In this document: positions 8,937 to 17,867 of the stretch, piece by piece
Numbering within the stretch: the stretch's first letter is position 1
Layout of the letters: each line of letters begins with the position of its first letter
Origin: Azospirillum canadense
GTDB taxonomy: Bacteria; Pseudomonadota; Alphaproteobacteria; Azospirillales; Azospirillaceae
NCBI RefSeq assembly: GCF_025961225.1
Contig: NZ_JAOQNG010000010.1
Location: 1,044,501 to 1,108,500, forward strand
Length of the DNA stretch: 64,000 nucleotides
Reading direction: 5' to 3'
The notes under the pieces: model-generated
Database searches by the model: none
What the model was told of the DNA's origin: nothing
What the model saw: the letters and a program-made list of their open reading frames with translations, nothing else
Made by a program: the position numbers and the translations under genes

Positions 8937-9389
8937 TCAGGCTGTGTAGTGAGCGGTGAAGGGAATGGAGACCGACCGGCGCCACCACAGGCCGTCGTCG
9001 TCGCCCGGTTCGCCGGCGCCGAGCGGGTCGGGAGCGCCGGTGACGAGCCCGCCGAAGCGAGTCACGCGGAAGAGGTCACCCAGCGCGCGGGCCAACCGCC
9101 GGGCCTCGTCGTCGCCAGTGCCGACCGGAACGAAGACATGGCCGAAGATCACGCCGTCGTCGCGCGCGGCGCGCTTTCCAGGCGAGCCAATGACGGTGGA
9201 GGCCGAGCCGGCGCCGAGGATTTCCAGGTAGACCCACGGTCGATCCGGGGCGCTCGACGCATCGTAGGGGTCGCGATTGCCGGGGGCGTCGGGCCGAAAC
9301 GCGCCGCCGTTCTCGTAGGTGACGGGCGTGTCGGTCCATTCCGCCTCCAGCTTGGTGCGGATGGCGGTCAGCGGGTTGGGGGCGGTCAT
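8937..9389 (-). CDS. Tail terminator-like protein (DUF4128/U-like)
   Basis: A 150-residue protein starting MTAPNPLTAIRTKLEAEW at 9389. The open frame runs much further upstream, but that part is out-of-frame reading of the neighbouring gene. The size, the helical start (ir-t-le-w pattern), a central sheet (WVYLEILGAG, GVIFGHVFVPVGTG) and the position just before the tube gene all fit a tail terminator, the ring that caps the tube and stops polymerisation. The assignment rests on position plus general resemblance. Confidence 0.75.
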   Translation of the reverse strand: MTAPNPLTAIRTKLEAEWTDTPVTYENGGAFRPDAPGNRDPYDASSAPDRPWVYLEILGAGSASTVIGSPGKRAARDDGVIFGHVFVPVGTGDDEARRLARALGDLFRVTRFGGLVTGAPDPLGAGEPGDDDGLWWRRSVSIPFTAHYTA

Positions 9390-9397
9390 AGTCGGTC

Positions 9398-10105
9398 CTA
9401 CAGGGATCGCAGGAAGATGGCCGGGTAGGTCATCGGCTGGCCGACGGCGGTGTCCTTGCGCGGCGCCAGGTGCTTGCGGCCGGCCCGGTAGGCGCGGCTG
9501 CGCCGGCTCTGCTTGGCCGGCTTCAGGTGGGCCCGGCCCTTGAGGACGTAGCCGCCCTGGAGCGTGATGAAGCTGATCGAGGCCTCCACCGTCCGGCCGA
9601 ACTCGCGCCGCACCTCCTGGCGTACCCGCTCGACGATGCCGGCGGGAAGCCGGGCGCGGGCCTTGCCCCGCCAGTGGTCGGCGTTGACGGTCATCTCCAG
9701 TTTGCGGTGGTAGGGCTGGTCGTTCGTCATGATCAGCTCGCCGGTGTTCGGGATGGCGCCGTCGGCCACCTGGCGGCTGGCGGCCATGACGAACCAGGAC
9801 TCCTGGTAGCGCCCTTCCTTGACCGGCGACAGCTCGCGGCAGCGCCGCAGCGCGAACGCGGCGACTTCGGCCAGCCGGTGGAAGTCGTAGCGGATGACGC
9901 CGTAGGGCTTGACGGTGTCCTCGGACAGCCCCCGGCGGCCGTCCACATAGGTGACGACCTCCGGCGGGGGCCCGTTCAGACCAGCCAGGTGCTCCGCCAG
10001 CCCCTTGCGGGCAATTTCCGCGTGGAGCTTCTGGAACTCCGGCGGCTTCACCCTGGCGACCGCGAGATCGATGATCCGCTCGAAGGCGGCGGTGGAGCGC
10101 GCCAC
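9398..10105 (-). CDS. Putative neck / tail completion protein
   Basis: This 235-residue basic protein is not one I recognise with certainty. It lies between the head-tail stopper-like gene and the tail terminator-like gene, a place normally held by an HK97 gp10-like neck protein. Visible features are a helical N-terminal half with the pattern VKPYGVIRYDFHRLAEVAAFALRR (seen in parts), a central strand region, and a strongly basic segment near the C terminus (KQSRRSRAYRAGRKHLAPRK). It begins two bases after the preceding gene ends, so it belongs to the structural operon. Confidence 0.6.
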   Translation of the reverse strand: MARSTAAFERIIDLAVARVKPPEFQKLHAEIARKGLAEHLAGLNGPPPEVVTYVDGRRGLSEDTVKPYGVIRYDFHRLAEVAAFALRRCRELSPVKEGRYQESWFVMAASRQVADGAIPNTGELIMTNDQPYHRKLEMTVNADHWRGKARARLPAGIVERVRQEVRREFGRTVEASISFITLQGGYVLKGRAHLKPAKQSRRSRAYRAGRKHLAPRKDTAVGQPMTYPAIFLRSL

Positions 10106-10107
10106 GC

Positions 10108-10434
10108 TCAGCCCCGCACCCAGAGCACGAAGCCGACCAGCTCGGCGCCGTCGTGAAGCGGCTGGACGCCCTTGACGGCACCGCCATCCAGAAAGTCCGT
10201 GGTCCCAGCTTTCGGCGGCCCCGGCCAGCCTTCGGCCTCAATGTCCGCCTGCGCGATCCTGATGCGCCGGTCGCCCTGCACCACGCCCCCGACGAGTTCG
10301 GTGGGGCGGTACTCCCGGTCCTTGCCGCAGATGGTGCACGCCGTGAACGTGTTCGTCGTGCCGACTCGGCGCTTCAGCACCATCGGCCGCCCGGCGCGGC
10401 GCAAGCTGACGGCAAAGCGAGCCGAGGCACTCAT
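10108..10434 (-). CDS. Putative head-tail stopper protein
   Basis: A 108-residue protein. After a short basic start it shows VLKRRVGTTNTF, YRPTELVGGVVQGDRRIRI and GFVLWVRG, a set of beta strands typical of small head-closure (stopper) proteins of HK97-like phages. A CTICGKD pair of cysteines is present. It overlaps the upstream head-tail connector gene by four bases and is followed at once by the neck gene. Role is inferred from order. Confidence 0.6.
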   Translation of the reverse strand: MSASARFAVSLRRAGRPMVLKRRVGTTNTFTACTICGKDREYRPTELVGGVVQGDRRIRIAQADIEAEGWPGPPKAGTTDFLDGGAVKGVQPLHDGAELVGFVLWVRG

Positions 10435-11086
10435 GCGAACACCGCCGAGCGGTATGGTGCCAGCTGGTCATAGACGGCTGTCGGCAGACCACCTTCCATC
10501 GGCATCTTGTCGGCATCCATGTAGGTCAGCCTCTCGACGTCCGGGTTCTCGTAGGACCGGAGGAGCGGATCGCCGCGCTCCTTCTCGTACCAGCGCAGTT
10601 TGACCAGCTCCGTCACCGCCCCGCTCAGCGCCGCCGGCACGTCATTCAGGTCCCACCCGGCGACCCCGGTGATGATGATGCGCCCACGCCCCCACCGGGC
10701 TCGGTTGCCGGAGCCATTCAGCCGCCACAGCAAGCCGGCCATGGGCCCGCATTCGACCTCATCCAGGGGAACGGAGGTTCCGTCCACAGTGACGGTGGCG
10801 ACCCCAGGGGGAGCCGCCACGGCAGGATCAGCGGGGTCGGCCGATAGCCGCCCGGCACCTCGTCGGCGCGATAGCTGATCGTCACGGCCTCAGCGAGGAA
10901 CGTGCGCCGGCCCATCTGGTCCGGGGCGACACCGCAGGCCGCGCACACGGCGTCGCTGTCCTCCTTGATCCAGCGGGCCAGTAGAGCGTCAGAGGCGGTG
11001 TCCGTGATGCCGAGTTCGGCCTTGACCGTCCGCAGATCCACAAGGCTGCGGTCGGCTACAGGGGGCGCGACGGTCAGGGTCGGCAT
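10431..11086 (-). pseudogene. Head-tail connector (phiE125 gp8-like), broken by a one-base frameshift
   Basis: Two overlapping frames together make one expected protein. The first starts at 11086 (LVDLRTVKAELGITDTASDA) and carries the helical N-terminal domain of this connector family. The second ends at 10431 with the C-terminal half (ALSGAVTELVKLRWYEKERG). The first frame reads RLPLGSPPSLW where the second reads APPGVATVTVDG. Adding one C to the five-C run (GGGGG on the plus strand at 10807-10811) would give LPPGVATVTVDG and a single protein of about 218 residues. This is a real lesion or a sequencing error in a homopolymer; no good slippery heptamer in the right register is present. Confidence 0.8.
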
Positions 11087-11089
11087 GGC

Positions 11090-11422
11090 TTACTCCTGCG
11101 CCAGCACGTCGGCGGCCATCTCGCGCAGCTTGTCTTCGCCGGCCTTGTGATGCGGCTTCACGCCGTGCTGTTCCAGGAAGGCGCGCAGGGCACCGGTGTC
11201 GGCGGTGGACGGGTCGAAGGCGGTCGGTTCGCCAGAGGCGCCAGGACCGACGCCGCCCTCCCCCTCGCCCTGCTCCGCCTCTCCCGCTTCCTCCGCGTGC
11301 CCGTGGGACTCGACCACCCCCTGCTGCCGCAGCCGTTCGGCCTGCTCAGCAGGAAAGCCCGCCAACTCCCCCGCAACATACGGGGGAGCGTTTCGGCGGA
11401 AACGCACGATGACCGGCATCAC
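11090..11422 (-). CDS. Small structural-operon protein with HeH/LEM-like C terminus
   Basis: A 110-residue protein. The N-terminal 40 residues (VRFRRNAPPYVAGELAGFP, then QAERLRQQGVVE) resemble a short module found in Mu-like and other prophage head genes. The middle is an acidic Gly/Glu-rich linker. The last 35 residues (TGALRAFLEQHGVKPHHKAG) look like a helix-extended-helix nucleic-acid binding fold. It overlaps the previous gene by four bases. The exact role is unknown. Confidence 0.65.
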   Translation of the reverse strand: MMPVIVRFRRNAPPYVAGELAGFPAEQAERLRQQGVVESHGHAEEAGEAEQGEGEGGVGPGASGEPTAFDPSTADTGALRAFLEQHGVKPHHKAGEDKLREMAADVLAQE

Positions 11423-11880
11423 GGCTTCTTGTGGGCGCCGCCAAACACGGCGGTGCCGAAGATGGTGGCGGTGTCGGCGCCGGTGGCGGACAGCTCTGGC
11501 GTGGCGACGACGCGGACGTACCGGCCGCAGTATTCCAGCGACACGCCGATCTTGCCGACGCCGGTTTCAGCGCTGCCGCCAGTCGCACCGGTCAGCGTCA
11601 GGATGGTGGCAGCGTCCTTGACGTCGGTCCAGGACGCACCGTCGTTGCTCGTCTGGATCTTCGCCCCGACGGTTAGGGTCTTCGTGGCGGCCAGGGTGGC
11701 GGTCGCGCCGAGCAAAAAGCCGACGGACTCGACACGCCCGGCGGAGAAGCCGGTGACGTCGATGGACGTGCCATTGACGGCGGCGCTGTCGCCCGAACCG
11801 CCGGCAGTCGCGCTGGTCGGCGCGAGGGCGAAGGCGACGGGGGTCGTCTCAACGACGACGTTACGCTCCAAAGCGTACAT
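11419..11880 (-). CDS. Putative capsid decoration or head-associated protein
   Basis: I do not recognise this 153-residue protein firmly. It lies directly after the major capsid gene. The sequence is rich in Ala, Gly, Thr and Val and looks wholly beta: AATKTLTVGAKIQTSNDGAS, RYVRVVATPELSATGAD. The size, composition and position fit a cementing or decoration protein, but an assembly role cannot be excluded. Confidence 0.5.
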   Translation of the reverse strand: MYALERNVVVETTPVAFALAPTSATAGGSGDSAAVNGTSIDVTGFSAGRVESVGFLLGATATLAATKTLTVGAKIQTSNDGASWTDVKDAATILTLTGATGGSAETGVGKIGVSLEYCGRYVRVVATPELSATGADTATIFGTAVFGGAHKKP

Positions 11881-11916
11881 ACTGCTCTCTCCTGTCGATC
11901 AGGGGGACGGGGTGCC

Positions 11917-13254
11917 TCAGGCGCCCCACCGGACCTTGTTCAGCATCGCGAACGCCTTGGGCCGCGTGACGCCGTAGTCATGGCCGGCCAGACCGCGGAT
12001 CAGCGTCTGGTTCTTGCTGTAGGCCGACACCATCGTGTTGCCCTGCTTGTAGGCGGCGGTGTCCGACGCATCGATGCGGACGCTGTAGCTGTCCGCGACC
12101 ATGCTGAACGAGAAGTCGCCCAGGTATAGCTCGGTGCAATCCGCGTTGCTGCCGTCCGACAGGTTGGTCGGGATGCGGTGGAACCGCTCCACCGGGTAGC
12201 CGCGGAAGGTCGGGGTCGGCGCGTTCAGCGACGGGTAGATCAGGTTGCCGTTGGCGTCGCGCAGATCGGCCAGATAGAGGAACACGCGGTCATGCATCAA
12301 CCACCGCACGTTCACCATTGGGATCTCGGCGGTGGACAGGGCCAGGATCATCTTCCGGGTGTCGGCGTCCACTTGTGCCGCGGTCGGGGCAACACCACCG
12401 GTGGCGTCGAAGATCTGCCCCGCCGGGATGTAGTAGCGCAGGCCCTTCGGCGACGGGCCGGTGCCGGAGCCACGTAGGAACGCCGTGTCTTCGGCCTGCG
12501 CGAAGCCCTCCAGCATCATGTCGCGCACGTACTGGTCGATGCCGACGCGCGACAGGCGGAGCAGCTTGTTGGACAGCGGGACCAGCGAGGCGATCTCGCG
12601 CTCCTTGAACGACAGCGCGCCAAAGCTCGGCTCGTCCGTGGTGATGTCCTCGCCCTCGCCGATGTAGTACGCGTTGATGCCCTTCTCGACGGTCGGCACG
12701 GTGTCAGTGCCGCCGACCAGCGGGACCACGCGGGAGATGCGGCGGATGACCGTCTTCGGGTAGAGCAGAGCGATCAGTTCGTTGGACAGGCGCTCCGGGA
12801 CGAAGATGCCGCCGCCGGCCATGTCGTTCGTCTGCATGGCGCCCTGAATGTCTATCACCACCGGGTGGGACTCGCCGAACTGCGCCGCGGCCCAAGTCGC
12901 GGCCTGATCCAGATTGCCCTTGGCGGCGACGATGGCGCGCGTGTAGCGGGCCAGGTCAATGCCGGGCTCCTCCCTCGCTGCCGGGGTGGCTGGCACGGTG
13001 GCGGCCGGCTTGGAGCCCCGGTCGTCGTCGGCAACGGAGGTGCGCGACGGAACCGCCGTGGTGGCGCGCAGGGCCTGCACGCGCTCGGCATTCTTGATCG
13101 TGGCGTCAAAGTCCTTGACGGCGGCTTCGGCGGTGTCGAACTGCACCTGCTCCTCCGCCGTCATGGCGCGGCCGTCGGTCGCGGTCAGAATAGCGGTCAG
13201 CCCCTCATACGCCTTCGCGCGCTCCTGGCGAAGGCCGATGATATCGACGGGCAT
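11917..13254 (-). CDS. Major capsid protein, HK97 fold
   Basis: A 445-residue protein starting MPVDIIGLRQERAKAYEGL at 13254, with a GGAG ribosome site just upstream; a longer frame exists but lacks support. Residues 1 to about 105 form a helical, charged delta-like domain that acts as a scaffold and is normally cut off by the prohead protease. After a linker the mature part begins with the usual GGGIFVPERLSNELIALL block and ends with the P-domain strands. It follows the protease gene, separated by a hairpin terminator. Forms the icosahedral shell. Confidence 0.95.
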   Translation of the reverse strand: MPVDIIGLRQERAKAYEGLTAILTATDGRAMTAEEQVQFDTAEAAVKDFDATIKNAERVQALRATTAVPSRTSVADDDRGSKPAATVPATPAAREEPGIDLARYTRAIVAAKGNLDQAATWAAAQFGESHPVVIDIQGAMQTNDMAGGGIFVPERLSNELIALLYPKTVIRRISRVVPLVGGTDTVPTVEKGINAYYIGEGEDITTDEPSFGALSFKEREIASLVPLSNKLLRLSRVGIDQYVRDMMLEGFAQAEDTAFLRGSGTGPSPKGLRYYIPAGQIFDATGGVAPTAAQVDADTRKMILALSTAEIPMVNVRWLMHDRVFLYLADLRDANGNLIYPSLNAPTPTFRGYPVERFHRIPTNLSDGSNADCTELYLGDFSFSMVADSYSVRIDASDTAAYKQGNTMVSAYSKNQTLIRGLAGHDYGVTRPKAFAMLNKVRWGA

Positions 13255-13280
13255 TCTGGTCTCCTTCGGGTTGCCCAACG

Positions 13281-13305
13281 AAAAAAGGGCGCCCGGAAGG
13301 CGCCC
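13281..13305 (-). terminator. Intrinsic terminator-like hairpin upstream of the capsid gene
   Basis: On the minus strand a 7-bp stem (GGGCGCC / GGCGCCC) with a five-base loop is followed at once by six U (A run at 13281-13286 on the plus strand). It lies between the protease and capsid genes inside the late operon. It could be an attenuator, a stabiliser of the capsid mRNA, or a target for antitermination. Confidence 0.75.
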
Positions 13306-13332
13306 CACGAACCCCGAGCCTTCGCCGGGGGA

Positions 13333-14232
13333 TTACTTGCGCAGCGCGTCAGCGCGACGCTTGTTGCGAACCATCGTTGCCAGTTCGGCGAAGGCGGCGT
13401 CGTAGCTCATGATCTTGTCGGCCATGCCAGCGGTCACAGCGTCCTTGCCGACCATGACGCCGCCCTGGCCGAAGTCGGCCTTGACCGTCTCCACCGGCAC
13501 GCCGCGGCCCTTTGCCACGTCGGCGATGAACTGCGTCTCGATGGCGTTGAGCGTGGCGCGGATCGTGTCGGCGCCCTCCGCGGTGGTTGGGTCTGGGCGC
13601 TTGTTTGGCGCGTTGGCGGAGACGATCTCCACCGCCACCACGCCGTCGCTGCCGGGCTCCACCTGCTTCGGAATGGCGGCCACCACGCCGATGCTGCCGA
13701 CGACGCCGGTGCGTTCCATGGCGATGTTGCCCGGGCCAACGGCCGCCGCGATCCAGTAGCCGGCCGATGCCGCCGTCCCGGTGACGTAGGTCATGGTCGG
13801 CTTCTGCTTCCGACCGGCCGCAATGGCGTCGTGCAGCGCGTTGATCCCCGACACCGCGCCACCCGGCGTGTCCATCAGCAGCATCACGGCGCCGATGTCC
13901 GCATTGGACAGCGCCAGCCGGTAATCGTTCAGCAGGGCGCCGGCTGACGACGCTCCCGACATCTCCGTCATGAGATTGGCGCGCGGGAAGATCGGGCCGA
14001 ACACCGGCAGAACGGCGACGCCGTCCTGCGACACCATGGCATACCGGGCACCCTCCAGCCGCCGCGCGGTGGAGCCGGCGACCATCGCCAGTTCCTGCTC
14101 ACGGAGCAGGCGCGCGGCCTCCGCGGCCTCCTTGTTGAGCCCGCCCCGCTGGGCGAAGGCAGCCAATCGGTGCAGCCAGTCGGCCTGAATCGCCCACGGT
14201 TCCGCCGTGAGCGCGTCGAATACGATGGTCAT
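13333..14232 (-). CDS. Prohead protease, S49 (SppA-like) family
   Basis: A 299-residue serine peptidase of the ClpP/SppA fold. The oxyanion motif DTPGG is at residues 121-125, the catalytic Ser is Ser156 in TGTAASAGYW, and the general-base Lys is Lys211 in SANAPNKRPDP, the Ser-Lys arrangement of S49 enzymes. The S49 type replaces the more common HK97 protease in many phages and cuts the scaffold domain off the capsid protein. It lies between portal and capsid genes, as expected. Confidence 0.93.
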   Translation of the reverse strand: MTIVFDALTAEPWAIQADWLHRLAAFAQRGGLNKEAAEAARLLREQELAMVAGSTARRLEGARYAMVSQDGVAVLPVFGPIFPRANLMTEMSGASSAGALLNDYRLALSNADIGAVMLLMDTPGGAVSGINALHDAIAAGRKQKPTMTYVTGTAASAGYWIAAAVGPGNIAMERTGVVGSIGVVAAIPKQVEPGSDGVVAVEIVSANAPNKRPDPTTAEGADTIRATLNAIETQFIADVAKGRGVPVETVKADFGQGGVMVGKDAVTAGMADKIMSYDAAFAELATMVRNKRRADALRK

Positions 14233-14238
14233 GCGGGA

Positions 14239-15537
14239 TCAATCCTTGTTCGGCGCGGCCGGCTTGTCCGCGGGGTCGTCCTTGGTCGGGTCCTGCCCGG
14301 CTGGGATCATGTTCAGCGGCTTCAGGAACTCTTTGCCCTGACCGTCCGGAAGCGGGTTCTGGCGTTCCCACTCGCGGATCTCGTCGGCGCTCAGCCAGCC
14401 CCACTGCCGCCCGATCGCGTAGGCCCGGTAGCGGGTGAGAATGTCGCCGCGCTTGAGCCCGTCGAGGTCGACCTCCACGAAGTACCGGCCGCGCTCGGCG
14501 ACCGAGAGGCTGGTCGTCTCGATGGCCGACTCCATTGCCTCGGCCAGGGCCGACAAGGGGCCAGTGACGTACTCGATGGCCTGGTGCTCGATGTTGCTGA
14601 ACGTCGCGCGATCCAGAATGCCGATTTTGTGCGGCGGCACGCCGAAGGCCTGCGCGCACTGCACCGCCTGCTCCTTGCGGATTTCGATGAGCTGGCTGTC
14701 GGCGTTTGAGAAGCTGAACTCCTTCAGCTTCATGCCAAGTTCCAGGATCGCGATCTTGAAGGCGTTGTCCACGCCGGCATAGGTGCGCTCCAGGCTAGCT
14801 CGGATGCGTGCCGCGACCTGATCGTTGGGAAGCTTGCCATCCATTTCGATCACGGCGGACGGACGGGCACCATTCTTGAAGAACTTGGCCGCGAAGCGCT
14901 CCGTGGCGATGCACAGCGCGATCATCTCCTTGTGCTGCTCGATTGGCGAGATGCCGAAGACGCCGCCGTTCTCCGCCTTGTCCGACGAGGCCCGATACGG
15001 GACGTGGATGATGTCCCGCCAGGACAGCCCGCGCTCGTAGGTATGGCCGGACAGATCGAAGTACGGCTCTCCGTCATCCGTCCAACGGGTGGTGATCCGG
15101 CCCGGCTGGATGTTCGTGATGCGCTCGACGATGCCCTCCGCCGACCAGCGCGCGCGGCTGAATCCGTTCCCGCGGGTGATGGCATTGTGGATCAGCGTGC
15201 GGCGCCAGTTGAACGACGACAACCACGGCGCCGGCCAGCCGACCAGCAGCGCATAGAGCGGATGGTCGGTAGCGCGCTCGCTCCCGCCATTCGGCAGGCG
15301 CCGATGCAGGTAGACAGGCACCTTCGCCAAGTCGTCCGCCTGCACCTGTACGGACGCGGCTACACCGGGAACCGTTAGGGCGTCTGTCACCGACACACGA
15401 ATGCCGGTCTCGGTGATCATGCCGCCGAACAGGTCCGTCAGCCAGCCGGCCGGGTCCGCCGTGCCGCTCGTTTCCGTGCCTGTGGTCATGGCGCCGTAAC
15501 TGGCGCCGCCCCCCAGGAAGTCTCCAAGCCAACCCAT
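14239..15537 (-). CDS. Portal protein, HK97 type
   Basis: A 432-residue protein starting MGWLGDFLGGGASYG at 15537; the frame extends upstream but only as shadow of other genes. Portal features are the segment SSFNWRRTLIHNAITRGNGF, the VPYRASSD region, the long stem helix around KNGARPSAVIEMDGKL and the FSNIEHQAIEYV motif common to HK97-type portals. Twelve copies form the DNA entry ring at one capsid vertex. The start overlaps the stop of the small upstream gene (TGATG). Confidence 0.95.
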   Translation of the reverse strand: MGWLGDFLGGGASYGAMTTGTETSGTADPAGWLTDLFGGMITETGIRVSVTDALTVPGVAASVQVQADDLAKVPVYLHRRLPNGGSERATDHPLYALLVGWPAPWLSSFNWRRTLIHNAITRGNGFSRARWSAEGIVERITNIQPGRITTRWTDDGEPYFDLSGHTYERGLSWRDIIHVPYRASSDKAENGGVFGISPIEQHKEMIALCIATERFAAKFFKNGARPSAVIEMDGKLPNDQVAARIRASLERTYAGVDNAFKIAILELGMKLKEFSFSNADSQLIEIRKEQAVQCAQAFGVPPHKIGILDRATFSNIEHQAIEYVTGPLSALAEAMESAIETTSLSVAERGRYFVEVDLDGLKRGDILTRYRAYAIGRQWGWLSADEIREWERQNPLPDGQGKEFLKPLNMIPAGQDPTKDDPADKPAAPNKD

Positions 15538-15728
15538 CAGCGCGCCCTCAGAGCGCCAATCAGCGCCATCGCGAACACCAGAGCCCCACCGGCGATGAAA
15601 CCGGCCGGCGGGTAATGCAGCCACGCCCCGTAGCCGATCAGCCCGACGCCGACCACGGCCAGCACAAGGCGGGCGGCTTCCATTGCTACGGAACCGCACC
15701 CCGCCGTGTTCGTGTTTGCTTCAGCCAT
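15537..15728 (-). CDS. Small two-helix membrane protein between terminase and portal
   Basis: A 63-residue protein starting MAEANTNTAGCG at 15728, just after the large terminase stop. It has two hydrophobic segments, LVLAVVGVGLIGYGAWL and FIAGGALVFAMALIGAL, joined by a short PP turn. Small membrane proteins are often found at this place in HK97-like phages, but their role is unknown. It overlaps the portal gene by one base. Confidence 0.7.
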   Translation of the reverse strand: MAEANTNTAGCGSVAMEAARLVLAVVGVGLIGYGAWLHYPPAGFIAGGALVFAMALIGALRAR

Positions 15729-15730
15729 GC

Positions 15731-17527
15731 TCAGCCCCACACCGAAAGGTCGTAATCACTGGTAAAGCCCGACCGACCCGCAAATGCGTCGGCGGTTGCC
15801 GCGCCGACCGCCATCACCAGCGCCGCCAGCCCGTCGATGCGCCCGGTCGCCTTACGCTTGTCGAACTTCTTGTTGCCGGCTGGGTCCTCGATGGCCACCG
15901 CCGCCGAAACGTTCCAGCGCAGCACCGGGCTTTTGCCAACCCGCAGCCGCCCGTTCACAACCGCGTCCTCCCAGGCCGAGAACGAGCGCGGCATCCACAG
16001 GCTCTTGTTCGAATCTCCGCCGCCAAAGCCCTGGCCGTGCCGCACCAGGCGGATGCCCTGCCCCTCTGGCATCTCCGGCCCTTCCCAAATCCAGCTGTCG
16101 GCGCCCACCTCGTCCAGCGCCCGCTGGAAGTCCTCGATCCGCCACGGGTCGAAGGCCAGAGTCACGCGCTCGAACCGCGCCGCCACCTCGGCCACCCGCT
16201 GCGCCACGTAGGTGTAATCGATTGTCCGCCCCGGGATGGAATTCAGGTGCCCCGCCTCGGCCCAGGCCTGATACGGCACGCGATCCTTCTGGGCCCGCTC
16301 CGTCATCGTGTCGGCCGGTGTCCAGAACTCGACTGCCGCCTGTAGCTCCTCGCCGTCTTTCACCACCGCGCCCATCGCCGTCAGGTCGCGCTTGGCGGAC
16401 AGGTCGAGCGACAGGAACGATTCGTCTCCCTCGAGCTGGTCGACCGACAGCCCCTCGACCTCGCAGGCCTCCCACAGGTCCCGGTCGATCACCGGATTGG
16501 CGCCCTCGACCCAGACGCAGAAGTTTAGGCGCTGACAGGTCGCCATCGCGGATGGCATGCCGCGCGCCTTGGTCACTTCCTTGCGCAGGTAGTCGAAGCC
16601 CGGCAGCGCCGGCAGGCTCGGGTTGGCCTTAATCCAGCAGGCCTCGTCCTCGAACGGGTCATCGCCTTCGTCGAGGGCGCAGATGTAGGCGAAGAAGGCG
16701 TCGTTCTCGACGGCGTCGGCCGCTACCTTGGCGCCATACTCGTGATACTCCCAGCAGACCGACTGCTTGTCGTGTCCCGAGTTGGTGATGGCGAACAGCA
16801 GCGGTTGCTTCCGCCACTTGAAGCCGGCCTCCATCATGCGGATGACCGAGCCGTCCTTGTGCTCGTGCAGCTCGTCGATCAGCGCGCAGTGGGGCCGGGG
16901 ACCACTCTTGCCCCGGTTGTCCGAGCTGATAATCCGGAAGAAGCTCCCGGTCTTCAGGTACGCGAGGTTCCAGCGGTTGTCGCCAGTACCGGACGCGGTG
17001 AGACGGCTCTGCAGCGCCGGTGACTGGTCGTACATGGCCAACGCGTCGCGAAACAGGATGCGGGCCTGTTCCTTGGCCGTCGCCGCGGCGTAGACCTCAG
17101 CGCGGGCCTCCCCGTCCGCCATCAGCAGCTTCAGCCCGATGCCCGCCGACAGAGGGCTCTTGCCCGACCCCTTGGCGGTCTCGATGTAGGCGACGTTGAA
17201 GCGCCGATGCCCGGTTTCCGCCCGCTTCCAGCCGAAGATCGAGCCCGCAACGAAAGCCTGCCAGCCCTGCATGACGAACAGCTGGCCCTCCGCCTCACCG
17301 CCATTCAGCCGCAGGTACTTGGCGAACCATGCGATCGTCTTCTCGACCGCGTCGGCGTCCCAAACCAGCCCGCGCTCGGCTCCCTCCCCCAGGTCGCGCA
17401 GGTGGCGGCGGCAGGCATCCCGCACGTGGGGCCCGGCGACGATCCGTCCCTCGGCCACGTCGAGCGCGTACTGCGTCGCCGGATCAGCTAAAGTCGTCGT
17501 CTTCCTGGTTGTGCGGCCCTTGGCCAT
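15731..17527 (-). CDS. Terminase large subunit
   Basis: A 598-residue DNA packaging motor starting MAKGRTTRKTTT at 17527. The ATPase domain has a Walker A-like AKGSGKS at residues 118-124 and a Walker B CALIDE at 214-219. The nuclease domain opens with the acidic strand FLSLDLSAKRDLTA, with Asp375 as a likely metal ligand. It belongs to the HK97/P27-associated TerL group. It overlaps the small subunit gene by 44 bases, so the two are probably translationally coupled. Confidence 0.95.
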   Translation of the reverse strand: MAKGRTTRKTTTLADPATQYALDVAEGRIVAGPHVRDACRRHLRDLGEGAERGLVWDADAVEKTIAWFAKYLRLNGGEAEGQLFVMQGWQAFVAGSIFGWKRAETGHRRFNVAYIETAKGSGKSPLSAGIGLKLLMADGEARAEVYAAATAKEQARILFRDALAMYDQSPALQSRLTASGTGDNRWNLAYLKTGSFFRIISSDNRGKSGPRPHCALIDELHEHKDGSVIRMMEAGFKWRKQPLLFAITNSGHDKQSVCWEYHEYGAKVAADAVENDAFFAYICALDEGDDPFEDEACWIKANPSLPALPGFDYLRKEVTKARGMPSAMATCQRLNFCVWVEGANPVIDRDLWEACEVEGLSVDQLEGDESFLSLDLSAKRDLTAMGAVVKDGEELQAAVEFWTPADTMTERAQKDRVPYQAWAEAGHLNSIPGRTIDYTYVAQRVAEVAARFERVTLAFDPWRIEDFQRALDEVGADSWIWEGPEMPEGQGIRLVRHGQGFGGGDSNKSLWMPRSFSAWEDAVVNGRLRVGKSPVLRWNVSAAVAIEDPAGNKKFDKRKATGRIDGLAALVMAVGAATADAFAGRSGFTSDYDLSVWG

Positions 17528-17867
17528 CCTTTGCTCCCAGGCGTGCCCGGCTGGCCGGGTCCAGGCCGAGTTCCGACCCTGCCGCCCGCAACTGGCTGAT
17601 GCGCGCCGCCACCATCTTGGTCGGCGCCTTCTCAAACTCGGCCTGCAGCGCGCACCAGATGTGCAGCTTGTAGCCGTCGGCGGCGGTCAGCCACCACGCG
17701 ACCTCGACCACCTCGTCCCACAGCTGGGCGGCACGCCCCCTCAGCTTGGCCGGCTTGATCGGACGGCCCGTCGCCTCGGGCTCGGCGGACGGTAGCGCCC
17801 GCTTGCCGGGGTTGCCGGTGACCAGCTTCAGAACGGTCGCCTTCGGCTTGGCGCCCCGGACTGCCAT
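17484..17867 (-). CDS. Terminase small subunit, P27 family
   Basis: A 127-residue protein starting MAVRGAKPKATVLKLVTGN at 17867. The N-terminal KLVTGNPGKRALP motif is a hallmark of P27-type small terminases, and the middle is helical (AAQLWDEVVEVAWWLTAADG). It recognises viral DNA and feeds it to the large subunit. The upstream ATG at 17933 gives a poorer start. The cohesive-end site would be expected nearby, possibly in 17,868-17,990, but cannot be identified by eye. Confidence 0.88.
   Translation of the reverse strand: MAVRGAKPKATVLKLVTGNPGKRALPSAEPEATGRPIKPAKLRGRAAQLWDEVVEVAWWLTAADGYKLHIWCALQAEFEKAPTKMVAARISQLRAAGSELGLDPASRARLGAKDGQGPHNQEDDDFS

Noticed and set aside
8937..10241. 434-residue protein covering the tail terminator gene
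   Set aside because: Only the last 150 codons look like a structured phage protein; the rest overlaps the neck gene in another frame.
10797..10815. Programmed frameshift in the connector gene
   Set aside because: The zero-frame codons CTC CCC CTG do not form an X XXY YYZ heptamer, and connectors of this family are not known to need frameshifting.
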